A program made the translations under genes and the position numbers. Of a DNA stretch of 64,000 nucleotides, positions 23,263 to 31,159 are shown one piece after another. The stretch spans positions 1 through 64,000 of the forward strand of contig NZ_JAGGOI010000026.1 in the NCBI RefSeq assembly GCF_018614585.1, written 5' to 3'. The stretch is from Streptomyces sp. ISL-1 (GTDB taxonomy: Bacteria; Actinomycetota; Actinomycetes; Streptomycetales; Streptomycetaceae). The notes beneath the pieces are model-generated. The model did not search any database and was not told the origin of the DNA. It saw nothing but the letters and a program-made list of their open reading frames with translations. Positions within the stretch are counted from its first letter, which is position 1. The number at the start of each line of letters is the position of its first letter.

Positions 23263-24803
23263 CCAGTACCGACCAGCAGGCGACGGCAACCGAAGCCACG
23301 CGCAGCCCCGGCCGGTGGCTCGCGCTCGCCGTCCTTGTCCTGGCGGTGCTGCTGGTCGCCGTCGACGCGACCGTCCTCGGCCTCGCCACGCCGTTCCTCA
23401 GCGAGGACCTCAAGCCGTCGGGCACCCAACTGCTGTGGATCGGCGACGTCTACTCGTTCGTCATCGCCGGTCTGCTCGTCTCGATGGGCAGCCTCGGCGA
23501 CCGTATCGGCCGCAAGAAGCTGCTGCTGGTCGGCGCGGTCGCGTTCGGCGCCGTGTCCGTGCTCAACGCGTACGCCACAAGCCCCGAGTTGATGATCCTC
23601 GCGCGGGCCATGCTCGGCGTGGCCGGCGCCACCCTGATGCCGTCCACCCTCGCGCTGATCCGCAACATCTTCCACGACCCCAAGGAACGCAGCCTCGCCG
23701 TCGGAATCTGGGGCGCGGCCGCCTCCGCGGGCGCCGCCGTCGGGCCCGTCGTCGGCGGCTTCCTGCTCGAGCACTTCTGGTGGGGCTCGGTCTTTCTGAT
23801 CAACCTGCCCGTCATGGCCGTGCTCGTGCTCGTCGGAATCAAGCTCCTGCCTGAGTCCCGCGACCCCAGCCCCGGCCCCTGGGACCTGACCAGCGTCGCC
23901 CTCTCCCTGATCGGCATCGTCAGCGTCGTCTACGCCGTCAAGGAAGCGGCGGTGCACGGCGTCCGCGCGGACGCCGCTGCGGCCGCGGCCATCGGGCTCG
24001 CCGCGCTGTACTGGTTCGTCCGGCGGCAGTTGACACTCGCCTCGCCCCTGCTGGACATGCGGCTCTTCCACCACCGCGGCTTCTCCGGCGCCGTGCTCGC
24101 CGACCTGCTGACCATCTTCGGCCTGTCCGGCCTGGTCTTCTTCCTCTCGCAGTTCCTGCAGCTGGTCCAGCTGCGTTCGCCGTTGGAGGCAGGACTGATC
24201 GAACTGCCCGCCGCGATCGGCGCGGTGGGCGCGGGACTGATGGCCGGCCATCTCGCCCGCAGAGCCTCCGTACGCAGCGCCGTGTCCGGCGGACTGACGG
24301 CCGTAGGTCTCGCCCTCGCCGCCTGTACGGCGATCAGCGCGTCCACCGGCGTCGCGGCGCTCGGTATCGCACTGTTCGCCGGAGGCGTGGGAGCGGGCCT
24401 GGCGTTCACCGTGACGGCGGACGTCATCCTCTCCAGCGTGCCCAAGGAGCAGGCGGGCGCGGCGTCCGCGGTGTCCGAGACGGCGTACGAACTGGGCGCG
24501 GCCCTCGGTATCGCGCTGCTCGGCTCGATCGTGACGGGCATCTACCGCGGCTTCACCGCACCGCCGGGCGTTCCGGCCGAGGCGGCTGCCGCGGCACACG
24601 ACTCCCTCGGCGGCGCGGTCGATTCGGCGAGGGATCTGCCGCGGGAACAGGGCGCCGCGATGCTGTCGGCCGCGCAGGACGCCTTCACCGACGGCTTCCA
24701 GGCGGCGGCCGCGATCGGCGCGGCGGTGCTGTTCGCAACGGCGGTCGCGGCGTGGTTCCTGCTGCGGGGGCAGAAGCTCGAGGAGGGCGTCGCGCACCCG
24801 TGA
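23259..24803 (+). CDS. MFS multidrug efflux transporter, DHA2 (14-TM) type
   Basis: A 514-residue major facilitator protein with about fourteen transmembrane helices. Features of the DHA2 drug:proton antiporters: LVAVDATVLGLATPFLSEDL in helix 1, LWIGDVYSFVIAGLLVSMGS, the loop motif GDRIGRKKLLLVG (motif A) and WGAAASAGAAVGPVVGGFLLE (motif C-like). Its start overlaps the stop of the TetR gene, so the two are translationally coupled; likely role is export of a toxic compound or antibiotic. Downstream is a bidirectional terminator. Confidence 0.9.
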   Translation: MTSTDQQATATEATRSPGRWLALAVLVLAVLLVAVDATVLGLATPFLSEDLKPSGTQLLWIGDVYSFVIAGLLVSMGSLGDRIGRKKLLLVGAVAFGAVSVLNAYATSPELMILARAMLGVAGATLMPSTLALIRNIFHDPKERSLAVGIWGAAASAGAAVGPVVGGFLLEHFWWGSVFLINLPVMAVLVLVGIKLLPESRDPSPGPWDLTSVALSLIGIVSVVYAVKEAAVHGVRADAAAAAAIGLAALYWFVRRQLTLASPLLDMRLFHHRGFSGAVLADLLTIFGLSGLVFFLSQFLQLVQLRSPLEAGLIELPAAIGAVGAGLMAGHLARRASVRSAVSGGLTAVGLALAACTAISASTGVAALGIALFAGGVGAGLAFTVTADVILSSVPKEQAGAASAVSETAYELGAALGIALLGSIVTGIYRGFTAPPGVPAEAAAAAHDSLGGAVDSARDLPREQGAAMLSAAQDAFTDGFQAAAAIGAAVLFATAVAAWFLLRGQKLEEGVAHP

Positions 24804-24813
24804 GGGGAGCATC

Positions 24814-24858
24814 GCGCGCCCGTGACCGAAGCATCGCGCGCTCGTGACCGAAGCGTGC
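24814..24858. repeat. Short tandem repeat after the MFS gene
   Basis: The unit GCATCGCGCGCCCGTGACCGAA occurs in two near-identical copies (second with CTCG) and a degenerate third (AAGCGTGCGG). It begins directly after the stop region and repeats the last codons of the MFS gene in altered form (CGTCGCGCACCCGTGA). No function evident. Confidence 0.55.
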
Positions 24859-24865
24859 GGCACGA

Positions 24866-24899
24866 CGAAGGGCCGGCCCCGTGCGGGTCCGGCCCTTCG
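24866..24899. terminator. Bidirectional terminator, MFS / acyltransferase
   Basis: Inverted repeat CGAAGGGCCGG / CCGGCCCTTCG (11 bp, perfect) between two convergent genes. Confidence 0.75.
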
Positions 24900-24915
24900 C
24901 CCGTGCTCGCGTCCG

Positions 24916-25587
24916 TCAGGCCGCCTTCGCCTTCGTGGCGTACATGTCCACGTACTCCTGCCCCGACAGCTGCATGACCTCCGCCATCACCGAGTCCGTG
25001 ACCGCCCGCAGCACATAGCGGTCGCGGTCCATGCCCTCGTATCGCGAGAACTCCATCGGCTCGCCGAAGCGGAGCGTCACCCGGCCCGGCCGCGGCAGCC
25101 CCGCCCCGCCCGGCTGGAGCTTGTCCGTGCCGATCACCGCGAAGGGGACCACCGGCGCGCCGGTCATCAGCGTCAGCCGGGCGATGCCCGTACGGCCGCG
25201 GTAGAGCCGGCCGTCGGGGGAGCGGGTGCCCTCCGGGTAGATGCCGAAGATCTTGCCCTCCTCCAGCACCCGACGGCCCGTCATCAGCGCGGCCACGCCG
25301 CCGTTCGCGCCGTCGCGGTCCACCGGGATCATTCCGCTGCCGGTGAAGAACCAGGCCATCAGCCGGCCCTTGAGGCCCTTGCCGGTGACGTACTCGTCCT
25401 TGCCGATGAAGTACACCGGACGGGCGCACACCAGCGGCATGATCATCGAGTCGATGAACGTCAGGTGGTTTCCGGCCAGGATCACAGGACCGGTCCCCGG
25501 GATGTTCCCGACGCCCTCCACGCGGAGGCGGAACATCAGGCGCAGGATCGGGCCGAGCACTGCCTTGATGAGCGACAAGCGGGACAA
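24916..25587 (-). CDS. 1-acylglycerol-3-phosphate O-acyltransferase-like (PlsC family)
   Basis: A PlsC-type acyltransferase of about 223 residues. Block I is GNHLTFIDSMIMPL (the family NHxxxxD motif), block III is FGIYPEGTRSPDG (EGTRS), with an intermediate PVDRDGANGGVAAL and a final APVVPFAVIG. It transfers an acyl chain to lysophospholipid at the membrane, possibly to lysophosphatidate. TTG 25587 is proposed as start because GGAGG lies five bases upstream; an ATG at 25605, six codons earlier, lacks any SD and is the alternative. Single gene, convergent with the MFS gene. Confidence 0.87.
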   Translation of the reverse strand: MSRLSLIKAVLGPILRLMFRLRVEGVGNIPGTGPVILAGNHLTFIDSMIMPLVCARPVYFIGKDEYVTGKGLKGRLMAWFFTGSGMIPVDRDGANGGVAALMTGRRVLEEGKIFGIYPEGTRSPDGRLYRGRTGIARLTLMTGAPVVPFAVIGTDKLQPGGAGLPRPGRVTLRFGEPMEFSRYEGMDRDRYVLRAVTDSVMAEVMQLSGQEYVDMYATKAKAA

Positions 25588-25837
25588 CGGGTCCTCCGGC
25601 GTCATGGACGGTGTCGTGGGGGCGGACGGTGACGGCAGGCGAAGTCTCTGCAGGTGAGGACGATACTCGTGGGTCACACGTGATCGCACATCGGGTTCAC
25701 GGAGCGGATACGCAGTGTTGATGTGTGTTTTCGCTGCGTTCGCCCAGCGTCTGCCGCGGGTAAGGCGCTGCCGCCTAGCATCAGGCGTCGCTCGACAGGT
25801 GCGGGACATCACACGCGGGACAGACGGAGGAATGTCA

Positions 25838-26995
25838 ATGACTCAGGGTGCGGACAGAAGTCCGGGACGCCGGACCGTCATAGGAGCGGCGGTGCTCGGC
25901 ACGGCCGCTCTCGGCGTCGGCGGCGCCACCGCGGCGCCCGCCGAGGCCGACGAGCGCCACGGCGGCCATGGATCCTCCTACCGGGATCTGCCCCACCCGA
26001 CCGTCATCGCCCATCGCGGCGCCAGCGGCTACCGGCCCGAGCACACCATCGGCTCCTACCAGCTGGCCCTCGACATGGGCGCGCACGTCATCGAGCAGGA
26101 TCTGGTGCCGACGAAGGACGGCCATCTCGTATGCCGTCACGAGAACGACATCACCGGTACGACGGATGTCGCCGCGCACCCGGAGTTCGCCTCCCGCAGG
26201 ACCACCAAGTCCGTCGACGGCGTCAGCCTCACCGGCTGGTTCACCGAGGACTTCACGCTCGCCGAGCTGAAGACGCTGCGCGCCAAGGAGCGGATCCCCG
26301 GCAACCGTCAGGAGAACACGCTCTACGACGGGCGCTGGGCCGTGCCCACCTTCGAGGAGGTGCTTCGCTGGGCGGAGAAGGAGGGCCGCCGGCGCGGTCG
26401 TCCCGTCTGGCTCCATGTCGAGACCAAGCACCCCACGTACTTCCGGGGGCTGGGGCTCGGTCTGGAGGAGCCGCTCGCGAAGCTGCTCCGCCGGTACGGA
26501 CGCGACCGCCACGGCTCGCCGGTCTTCCTGCAGTCGTTCGAGCCGACCAGCATCCAGCGGCTGGCGAAGCTGGTGTCCTCGCCGCGCGTGGTGCTGCTGT
26601 CCGGCGCGAGCACGCGCCCCTGGGACTTCGTCCAGGCCGGCGACCCACGCACGGTCGCCGACCTCGTCAAGCCCGCCGGCCTGAAGTGGATCGCGTCCTT
26701 CGCGCAGGGCATCGGCCCGACCCTCGACCTGATCATCCCGAAGGACGCGAGCGGCAAACTGGGCACGCCGACGACGCTGGTGCGGGACGCGCATGCGCAG
26801 GACCTGATCCTGCACCCGTACACAATGCGCAACGAGAACACCTTCCTGCCCGCCGACTTCCGGCGCGGCACCGACCCGAACGCCTACGGTGACGCCTTCG
26901 GCGCGTTCAAGGTCTACTTCGAGACAGGCATCGACGGCATCTTCACCGACAACGCCGACACCGGGCTGCTCGCCGCCGCCGACTTCCGCGGCTGA
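25838..26995 (+). CDS. Glycerophosphodiester phosphodiesterase, Tat-exported
   Basis: A 385-residue GDPD-family enzyme hydrolysing glycerophosphodiesters to an alcohol and glycerol 3-phosphate. The N-terminus is a Tat signal (PGRRTVIGAAVLGTAALGVGG, cleavage near APAEA), so it acts outside the cell. Catalytic elements: VIAHRGASGYRPEHT (His-Arg and Glu), EQDLVPTKDGHLVCRHEN (acidic metal ligands and second His) and the C-terminal GIDGIFTDNADT. ATG 25838 is preferred over ATG 25832, because GGAGG lies seven bases before it. Phosphate control is plausible but no PHO box was identified. Confidence 0.92.
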   Translation: MTQGADRSPGRRTVIGAAVLGTAALGVGGATAAPAEADERHGGHGSSYRDLPHPTVIAHRGASGYRPEHTIGSYQLALDMGAHVIEQDLVPTKDGHLVCRHENDITGTTDVAAHPEFASRRTTKSVDGVSLTGWFTEDFTLAELKTLRAKERIPGNRQENTLYDGRWAVPTFEEVLRWAEKEGRRRGRPVWLHVETKHPTYFRGLGLGLEEPLAKLLRRYGRDRHGSPVFLQSFEPTSIQRLAKLVSSPRVVLLSGASTRPWDFVQAGDPRTVADLVKPAGLKWIASFAQGIGPTLDLIIPKDASGKLGTPTTLVRDAHAQDLILHPYTMRNENTFLPADFRRGTDPNAYGDAFGAFKVYFETGIDGIFTDNADTGLLAAADFRG

Positions 26996-27030
26996 CAGCT
27001 TCCGGCGTCCGTCCGCCCGTACGGGTGAGT

Positions 27031-27067
27031 GTGCTGTCGCGCGGCAACCATCGCCGCGCGACAGCAC
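27031..27067 (+). terminator. Strong hairpin downstream of the GDPD gene
   Basis: Perfect 15-bp stem GTGCTGTCGCGCGGC / GCCGCGCGACAGCAC with a seven-base loop, 35 bases after the stop codon. There is no T run; it lies 13 bases before the next gene. Confidence 0.75.
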
Positions 27068-27079
27068 GTCACGGTGGGT

Positions 27080-27619
27080 ATGAGCCTTCGCCACGAAAGC
27101 CCCGCCCAGGTGGTCAGCGCGCTGGGCTCGCTGGTGAGCGCCGAGGCGACGGCGGAGGCTCCGGCCGCCGCGACAGAGGCCCGGGACCTCGAACAGGCCG
27201 TGTGGGTACGGCTCCTCGAGCGGCTCGGCCGGGACGGTCCGCCGTCCGACGCCGCGCGCTGGGTCAGGTCGGCGGTACGCGCGGAAGCCCGCCGCGCCCG
27301 TCGCAGGGCTGCCCGGGAACTCCCGTACGGTCATGCCCTCGCTGACCCCGCTGACCCGGCGGGCAGCCCCGAGGGGGCCGTGCTGAGGTCCGAGCGGCGC
27401 CGCCTCATTCGTGCGGCGGTCGCCCGCACTCCGGGGGACTGTCCCCGGCTGTTGACCGCGATACTGTCCCCCGACGACCCCACCTACCGCGAAATCGCAG
27501 GGGAGTTGGGAATCTCACAAGGGAGTCTGGGGCCGATGCGTTCCCGCTGCCTGGGATGCCTGCGCAGAATGCTGACGGCAGAGGTTGCGGCTCCTGAACT
27601 CGGGGGAAAGGAGCGGTAG
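27080..27619 (+). CDS. Small sigma-70-like (ECF-type) protein
   Basis: A 179-residue protein with a region-2-like segment (DLEQAVWVRLLERLGRDG, then ARWVRSAVRAEARRARRRAA) and a region-4 helix-turn-helix (LLTAILSPDDPTYREIAGEL, then GISQGSLGPMRSRCLGCLRR). It resembles short sigma-factor-like proteins of streptomycetes; whether it binds core polymerase is not known. Start ATG 27080 lies right after the preceding hairpin with GGTGGG upstream; the longer frame from 27029 would include the hairpin. Followed 36 bases later by an acetyltransferase gene on the same strand, possibly one operon. Confidence 0.75.
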   Translation: MSLRHESPAQVVSALGSLVSAEATAEAPAAATEARDLEQAVWVRLLERLGRDGPPSDAARWVRSAVRAEARRARRRAARELPYGHALADPADPAGSPEGAVLRSERRRLIRAAVARTPGDCPRLLTAILSPDDPTYREIAGELGISQGSLGPMRSRCLGCLRRMLTAEVAAPELGGKER

Positions 27620-27655
27620 ACAACCGGCGGACAGGTGAGCGGGAGGCATGCGCAC

Positions 27656-28159
27656 ATGGGCATGAGCGTGACCATCTCAGCGGCAAGCGCACAGGACGCG
27701 GAGCACATCCTGAAGCTGCAGTATCTGTGCTATCAGACCGAGGCCGGGCTCTACGGCGACTACGGAATAGAGCCCCTCACCCAGTCACTCGACGATCTGA
27801 AGGCCGAACTGGCCCAGGGGCAGGCCCTGGTGGCCAGGCTCGGCGACGAGGTGGTCGCCTCCGTACGCGGCAGGGTCGACGAGGGCGGCACGGCCCGGCT
27901 CGCCAGGCTGATCGTGCATCCGCGGTTGCAGCGCCACGGTTTGGGCGGGCGGTTGCTCGACGCGATCGAGGAGCGATTCGCCGGCGAGTCGGGCGCCAAG
28001 CGGTTCCAGCTCTTCACCGGGCACCGCAGCGAGAGCAATCTGCGGCTGTACCGCAGCCGCGGCTATGTGCCGGTGGCCAGCGAGCAGGTCGGCCCGAAAC
28101 TCACACTCGTCACGCTGGAGAAGGAGGCGCCGACGCGGGCATACGTCGCCACCGCCTAG
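27656..28159 (+). CDS. GNAT-family N-acetyltransferase
   Basis: A 167-residue GNAT protein. Motif A, the acetyl-CoA pyrophosphate loop, is LIVHPRLQRHGLGGRLLDAI, and motif B is in NLRLYRSRGYVPVASEQV. Acceptor is unknown. ATG 27656 has GGGAGG nine bases upstream; ATG 27662 and GTG 27635 are in frame. It follows the sigma-like gene and converges with two membrane-protein genes; both stop codons lie in the arms of a small inverted repeat CTAGT / ACTAG. Confidence 0.85.
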   Translation: MGMSVTISAASAQDAEHILKLQYLCYQTEAGLYGDYGIEPLTQSLDDLKAELAQGQALVARLGDEVVASVRGRVDEGGTARLARLIVHPRLQRHGLGGRLLDAIEERFAGESGAKRFQLFTGHRSESNLRLYRSRGYVPVASEQVGPKLTLVTLEKEAPTRAYVATA

Positions 28160-28190
28160 TACTCCTACGGCTGGAGTGCTGGAGCACTAG
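28156..28190. terminator. Inverted repeat between convergent stops (weak terminator)
   Basis: Outer arms CTAGT (28156-28160) and ACTAG (28186-28190) contain the two convergent TAG stop codons; an inner AGTGCT / AGCACT hairpin lies at 28175-28188. No T run, so termination efficiency is uncertain. Confidence 0.4.
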
Positions 28191-28621
28191 GACTTGCCCC
28201 GGCCCTGCCGGGACCGGCGCAGCCAGAGCATTCCGGTGACCGGAAGCAGCACCGGGATGAAGATGTAACCCATCCCGTATGCCGACCAGACCGTCGAGTC
28301 GGGGAAGGCGGACGGCTCGACAACCGTCCAGGTCCCCACGATCAGTACGCCCGCGAGCTCGGCGGCGCAGCACACCAGCGCCGCCTTGCGGGCCCTCTCC
28401 CCGCCGCGTACGAGGGTGTACGTGATGAACGCGTACACCACGGCCGCCACAGCCGAGAGTGTGTGGGCCAGCGGAGCCGAGCCGTAGTCGGTGAGGATCT
28501 GGTACACCGAGCGCGAGACGGCGCCGACGGACATCACTCCGTACAGCCAGACCAGCAGGAGTCCGGGCCCCTGAACCAGCCTGGCCCGGCCCTTGTGGTC
28601 CTCGGTGGCGGACTCGGCCAT
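28187..28621 (-). CDS. Small integral membrane protein, conserved hypothetical
   Basis: A 144-residue protein with four predicted membrane helices (LVWLYGVMSVGAVSRSVYQI, LSAVAAVVYAFITYTLV, AALVCCAAELAGVLIVGTW, YIFIPVLLPVTGMLWL) and a basic C-terminal tail. I do not recognise a named family. The start ATG is two bases after the stop of the upstream gene, another four-helix membrane protein, so the pair is co-translated and may form a complex. No enzymatic motif is visible. Confidence 0.75.
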   Translation of the reverse strand: MAESATEDHKGRARLVQGPGLLLVWLYGVMSVGAVSRSVYQILTDYGSAPLAHTLSAVAAVVYAFITYTLVRGGERARKAALVCCAAELAGVLIVGTWTVVEPSAFPDSTVWSAYGMGYIFIPVLLPVTGMLWLRRSRQGRGKS

Positions 28622-28623
28622 CG

Positions 28624-28983
28624 TCAGCCTCCCCAGATGTCGTAGAGCCGTACTTCCAGCACCGCGAGAACCACGGCGCCCGCGGCGACTGTCGCGGACC
28701 CCCAGCGGGTCCGCTCGGCCAGCGACAGGAAGCCGGCCGCCGGGACCGCCGCGAACGAGCCGATCAGGTACGCGAGGAAGATCGCGGTGCCCTCGTGGGC
28801 CTTCTCGCCGCGCGCCAGCTGCGCGATCCCGACCACCAGTTGCCCAAGCGCCAGCACCGACACCACGGCCATGCCGATGAAGTGCCAGTCCTTGGTGGGC
28901 TGGTCGCGGTAGGCGGCGAAGCCGCACCAGGCGGCGAGGGCGAGCGCGGTCACGGCGACCGCGACCGTCAGGGCGTCAAGCAT
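28624..28983 (-). CDS. Small integral membrane protein, conserved hypothetical
   Basis: A 119-residue, four-helix membrane protein (ALTVAVAVTALALAAWCGF, FIGMAVVSVLALGQLVVGIA, AIFLAYLIGSFAAVPAAGFL, ATVAAGAVVLAVLEVRLYDI). No family is recognised. It starts with ATG at 28983 after CTCAGGGCC and is divergent from the HAD phosphatase gene 70 bases away. The next gene begins two bases after its stop, which points to a joint function of the two proteins, perhaps as subunits of one membrane complex. Confidence 0.75.
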   Translation of the reverse strand: MLDALTVAVAVTALALAAWCGFAAYRDQPTKDWHFIGMAVVSVLALGQLVVGIAQLARGEKAHEGTAIFLAYLIGSFAAVPAAGFLSLAERTRWGSATVAAGAVVLAVLEVRLYDIWGG

Positions 28984-29053
28984 GGCCCTGAGCGTATTAC
29001 GGGCCAAAAGGCCTGATGCGCGCGGCCCCGTGCGGCCCGTAGGGTCGACGACC

Positions 29054-29701
29054 ATGAAGATCCACGCCGAAGCACTGCTGTTCGACAATGACGGAACCCT
29101 CATCTCCTCGCTGGAGTCCGTCCACCGCTGCTGGACCAGGTGGGCCCAGGAGTACGGAATCACGGCGGAGGACTTCGCCCGCGTCGAGCTGCACGGCCGC
29201 CCCGCCGCCGAGATAGCCGCCGATCTGCTGCCCGCGGACGTGGTGCCCGAGGCGGTGGCCCGTATCGAGCAGCTCGAGGTCGACGATGTGCCCGGGGGAG
29301 TCGTCCTGCTGCCGGGCACCGCCGAACTGCTGGCGCAGCTGCCCGCCGACCGCTGGGCCGTGGTCACCTCCGCGAGCCGGAGGCTGGCCGAGGCCCGGCT
29401 CGAAGAGGTCGGCATCCGGCCCAAGAACCTGATCACGGCCGACGACATCACACGCGGCAAGCCCGACCCGGAGCCCTTCCTGCTCGGGGCGCGGCGACTC
29501 GGCGTGGACCCGGCGCGCTGCGTGGTCTTCGAGGACGCCCCGGCGGGGCTGACCGCGGGGCGCGCCGCCGGCATGCGAACCGTGGCCTTGGCCACAACAC
29601 ACGAGTCCACCGAGCTGCTCGCCGATGTGGTCGTCCATGACCTCTCGGCAGTATCCGTGCAGGCCACAGCGTCGGGAGTGGAGATCGTCACGGCCGGCTG
29701 A
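29054..29701 (+). CDS. HAD-superfamily phosphatase, beta-phosphoglucomutase-like
   Basis: A 215-residue HAD-IA hydrolase. Motif I is LLFDNDGTLISSLESV (nucleophile and acid Asp with one residue between: DNDGT), motif II is WAVVTSASRR, motif III the lysine in DDITRGKPDPEPF, and motif IV the acidic FEDAPAGLTAGRAAGM. The helical cap follows motif I. It resembles sugar-phosphate phosphatases (glycerol- or deoxyglucose-phosphate type). ATG 29054 is chosen because the HAD fold begins directly after it; an upstream in-frame ATG at 28982 overlaps the divergent gene start. Confidence 0.85.
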   Translation: MKIHAEALLFDNDGTLISSLESVHRCWTRWAQEYGITAEDFARVELHGRPAAEIAADLLPADVVPEAVARIEQLEVDDVPGGVVLLPGTAELLAQLPADRWAVVTSASRRLAEARLEEVGIRPKNLITADDITRGKPDPEPFLLGARRLGVDPARCVVFEDAPAGLTAGRAAGMRTVALATTHESTELLADVVVHDLSAVSVQATASGVEIVTAG

Positions 29702-29726
29702 GCCTGGCCACATGGCGTTTCAGGGA

Positions 29727-29743
29727 TGTCCGCTATTCGGACA
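29727..29743. promoter_or_regulatory. Palindrome upstream of the metN leader (putative operator)
   Basis: TGTCCG - ctatt - CGGACA, a perfect six-base inverted repeat 42 bases before the leader-peptide ATG. It could be a regulator site for metNIQ (an IclR-type NdgR/AreB-like regulator of amino-acid genes is one idea) or the tail hairpin of the HAD gene. Confidence 0.4.
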
Positions 29744-29784
29744 ATGCTGATCGCTCCGTACTCCTGTCTGTTTTACTGGCCGAC

Positions 29785-29871
29785 ATGACCACGATGAGCA
29801 GCCGCACCCTTGCGACCGAGGCGATCACGACGCCCGGTGCTCGTTGTATGTGTCGAATGTGCGCCTTCTGA
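29785..29871 (+). CDS. Cys-rich leader peptide upstream of metNIQ
   Basis: A 28-codon ORF starting ATGACCACGATG and ending RCMCRMCAF-stop: three cysteines and two methionines among the last nine residues, with a basic/hydroxyl-rich N-terminal half. Actinobacteria carry short Cys-rich leader peptides in front of sulfur genes, thought to sense cysteine through ribosome stalling; this fits that class (an Ms4527A-type leader is the nearest I recall). The Cys/Met run lies at the end, as expected for attenuation control. metN starts about 205 bases downstream. A second in-frame ATG at 29794 is possible. The assignment rests on composition and position. Confidence 0.55.
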   Translation: MTTMSSRTLATEAITTPGARCMCRMCAF

Positions 29872-30076
29872 GGGCCCCTGCCTGAGCCTCGCGCCCCGAA
29901 GCGAGACCCGACGGCCGAGCCGAACCCGATGCACCGCCCGGACCGCATCGGGCCGAGCCTGCCCCGCGCACGCGTTGCCCCCGGCCACCAGCCGTGTCAG
30001 CCGTGCGCGTCGGAACCCGAATGCCCCGTGCCCGGCGCACACCCGCGCCGTGCACTCGACAGTGACGGAAACCCCT

Positions 30077-31159
30077 GTGATCACCACAACAGGCCTGACC
30101 AAGGTCTATGAGTCGCGAGGCCGCAAGGTCACCGCCCTGGACGGTGTCGACCTGCACGTCCGTGAGGGCGAGGTCTTCGGAGTCATCGGCCAGAGCGGCG
30201 CCGGAAAGTCCTCGCTCATCCGCTGCGTCAATCTGCTGGAGCGTCCCACCTCCGGCACCGTGACCGTCGCCGGCCAGGACCTCACCGCACTGGCTGGTCG
30301 CGGCCGGCGCGCCACCAAGGAACTGCGCGAGGCGCGCAGCCGCGTCGGCATGGTCTTCCAGCACTTCAACCTGCTGTCCTCGCGCACCGTCGAGGACAAC
30401 GTCGAACTGCCCCTGGAGATCCTCGGGATCTCGGGCGCCGAGCGCTCGCGCAAGGCCCTGGAGCTCCTCGACCTGGTGGGCCTCGCGGACAAGGCCAAGG
30501 CGTACCCCGCACAGCTCTCCGGCGGCCAGAAGCAGCGCGTCGGCATCGCCCGGGCGCTCGCCGGCGACCCCAAGGTGCTGCTGTCCGACGAGGCGACGAG
30601 CGCCCTGGACCCCGAGACCACCCGCTCGATCCTCCAGCTGCTGCGCGACCTCAACCAGCAGCTCGGACTGACCGTTCTGCTCATTACGCACGAGATGGAC
30701 GTCGTCAAGACGATCTGCGACTCGGCGGCCCTGATGAAGAAGGGGAAGATCATCGAATCCGGCACGGTGAGCGGACTGCTCGCGACCCCCGGCTCCGAAC
30801 TGGCGCGGGAGCTGTTCCCGGTGGACGGCGAGGCCTCCGGGCCCGAGAGCACGGTCATCGACGTCACTTTCCACGGCGAGGCCGCCACGCAGCCGGTGAT
30901 CTCCCAGCTCTCGCGCACGTACAACATCGACATCTCGATCCTCGGCGCCGCGATGGACACCGTCGCCGGCAAGCAGATCGGCCGGATGCGCATCGAGCTC
31001 CCGGGCCGGTACGAGGACAACGTCGTCCCGGTCGGCTTCCTGCGCGAGCAGGGCCTTCAGATCGACATCGTGGACCCCGATGAGGCTGCCGCCCCCGCCG
31101 AGCCGGTCGCCCTCCCCGCGCAGGGCGGCGCCGCGCTGCTCGAGGAAGGTGCCAAGTGA
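30077..31159 (+). CDS. metN: Methionine ABC transporter ATP-binding protein
   Basis: A 360-residue ABC ATPase with Walker A (GVIGQSGAGKSSLIRCVN), Q-loop (GMVFQHFNLLSSRTV), signature LSGGQKQRVGIARALAG, Walker B (VLLSDEATSALDP) and H-loop histidine (LLITHEMD). The last about 80 residues form the NIL domain (QPVISQLSRTYNIDISI), which binds methionine and shuts the transporter down (trans-inhibition). It energises uptake of methionine with MetI and MetQ. GTG 30077 is preceded by GGAAA; GTG 30062 is in frame and possible. Its stop overlaps the metI start (GTGA). Confidence 0.95.
   Translation: MITTTGLTKVYESRGRKVTALDGVDLHVREGEVFGVIGQSGAGKSSLIRCVNLLERPTSGTVTVAGQDLTALAGRGRRATKELREARSRVGMVFQHFNLLSSRTVEDNVELPLEILGISGAERSRKALELLDLVGLADKAKAYPAQLSGGQKQRVGIARALAGDPKVLLSDEATSALDPETTRSILQLLRDLNQQLGLTVLLITHEMDVVKTICDSAALMKKGKIIESGTVSGLLATPGSELARELFPVDGEASGPESTVIDVTFHGEAATQPVISQLSRTYNIDISILGAAMDTVAGKQIGRMRIELPGRYEDNVVPVGFLREQGLQIDIVDPDEAAAPAEPVALPAQGGAALLEEGAK

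Larger units (their letters stand above)
29702..30076 (+). other. Long leader region upstream of metN
   Basis: About 375 bases between the HAD gene and metN. It contains a palindrome (29727-29743), a 28-codon Cys/Met-rich leader peptide ORF (29785-29871) and about 205 further bases with no SAM-riboswitch signature that I can recognise. The arrangement suggests control of metNIQ by attenuation or leader-peptide translation. Confidence 0.45.

Noticed and set aside
29872-30076. SAM riboswitch in front of metN
   Set aside because: None of the conserved SAM-I/SAM-IV core segments was found; only the leader peptide is supported.
29810-30076. N-terminal extension of MetN by about 90 residues
   Set aside because: The extension has no ABC-ATPase similarity, overlaps the leader peptide in another frame, and conserved sequence begins at ITTTGLTKVY.
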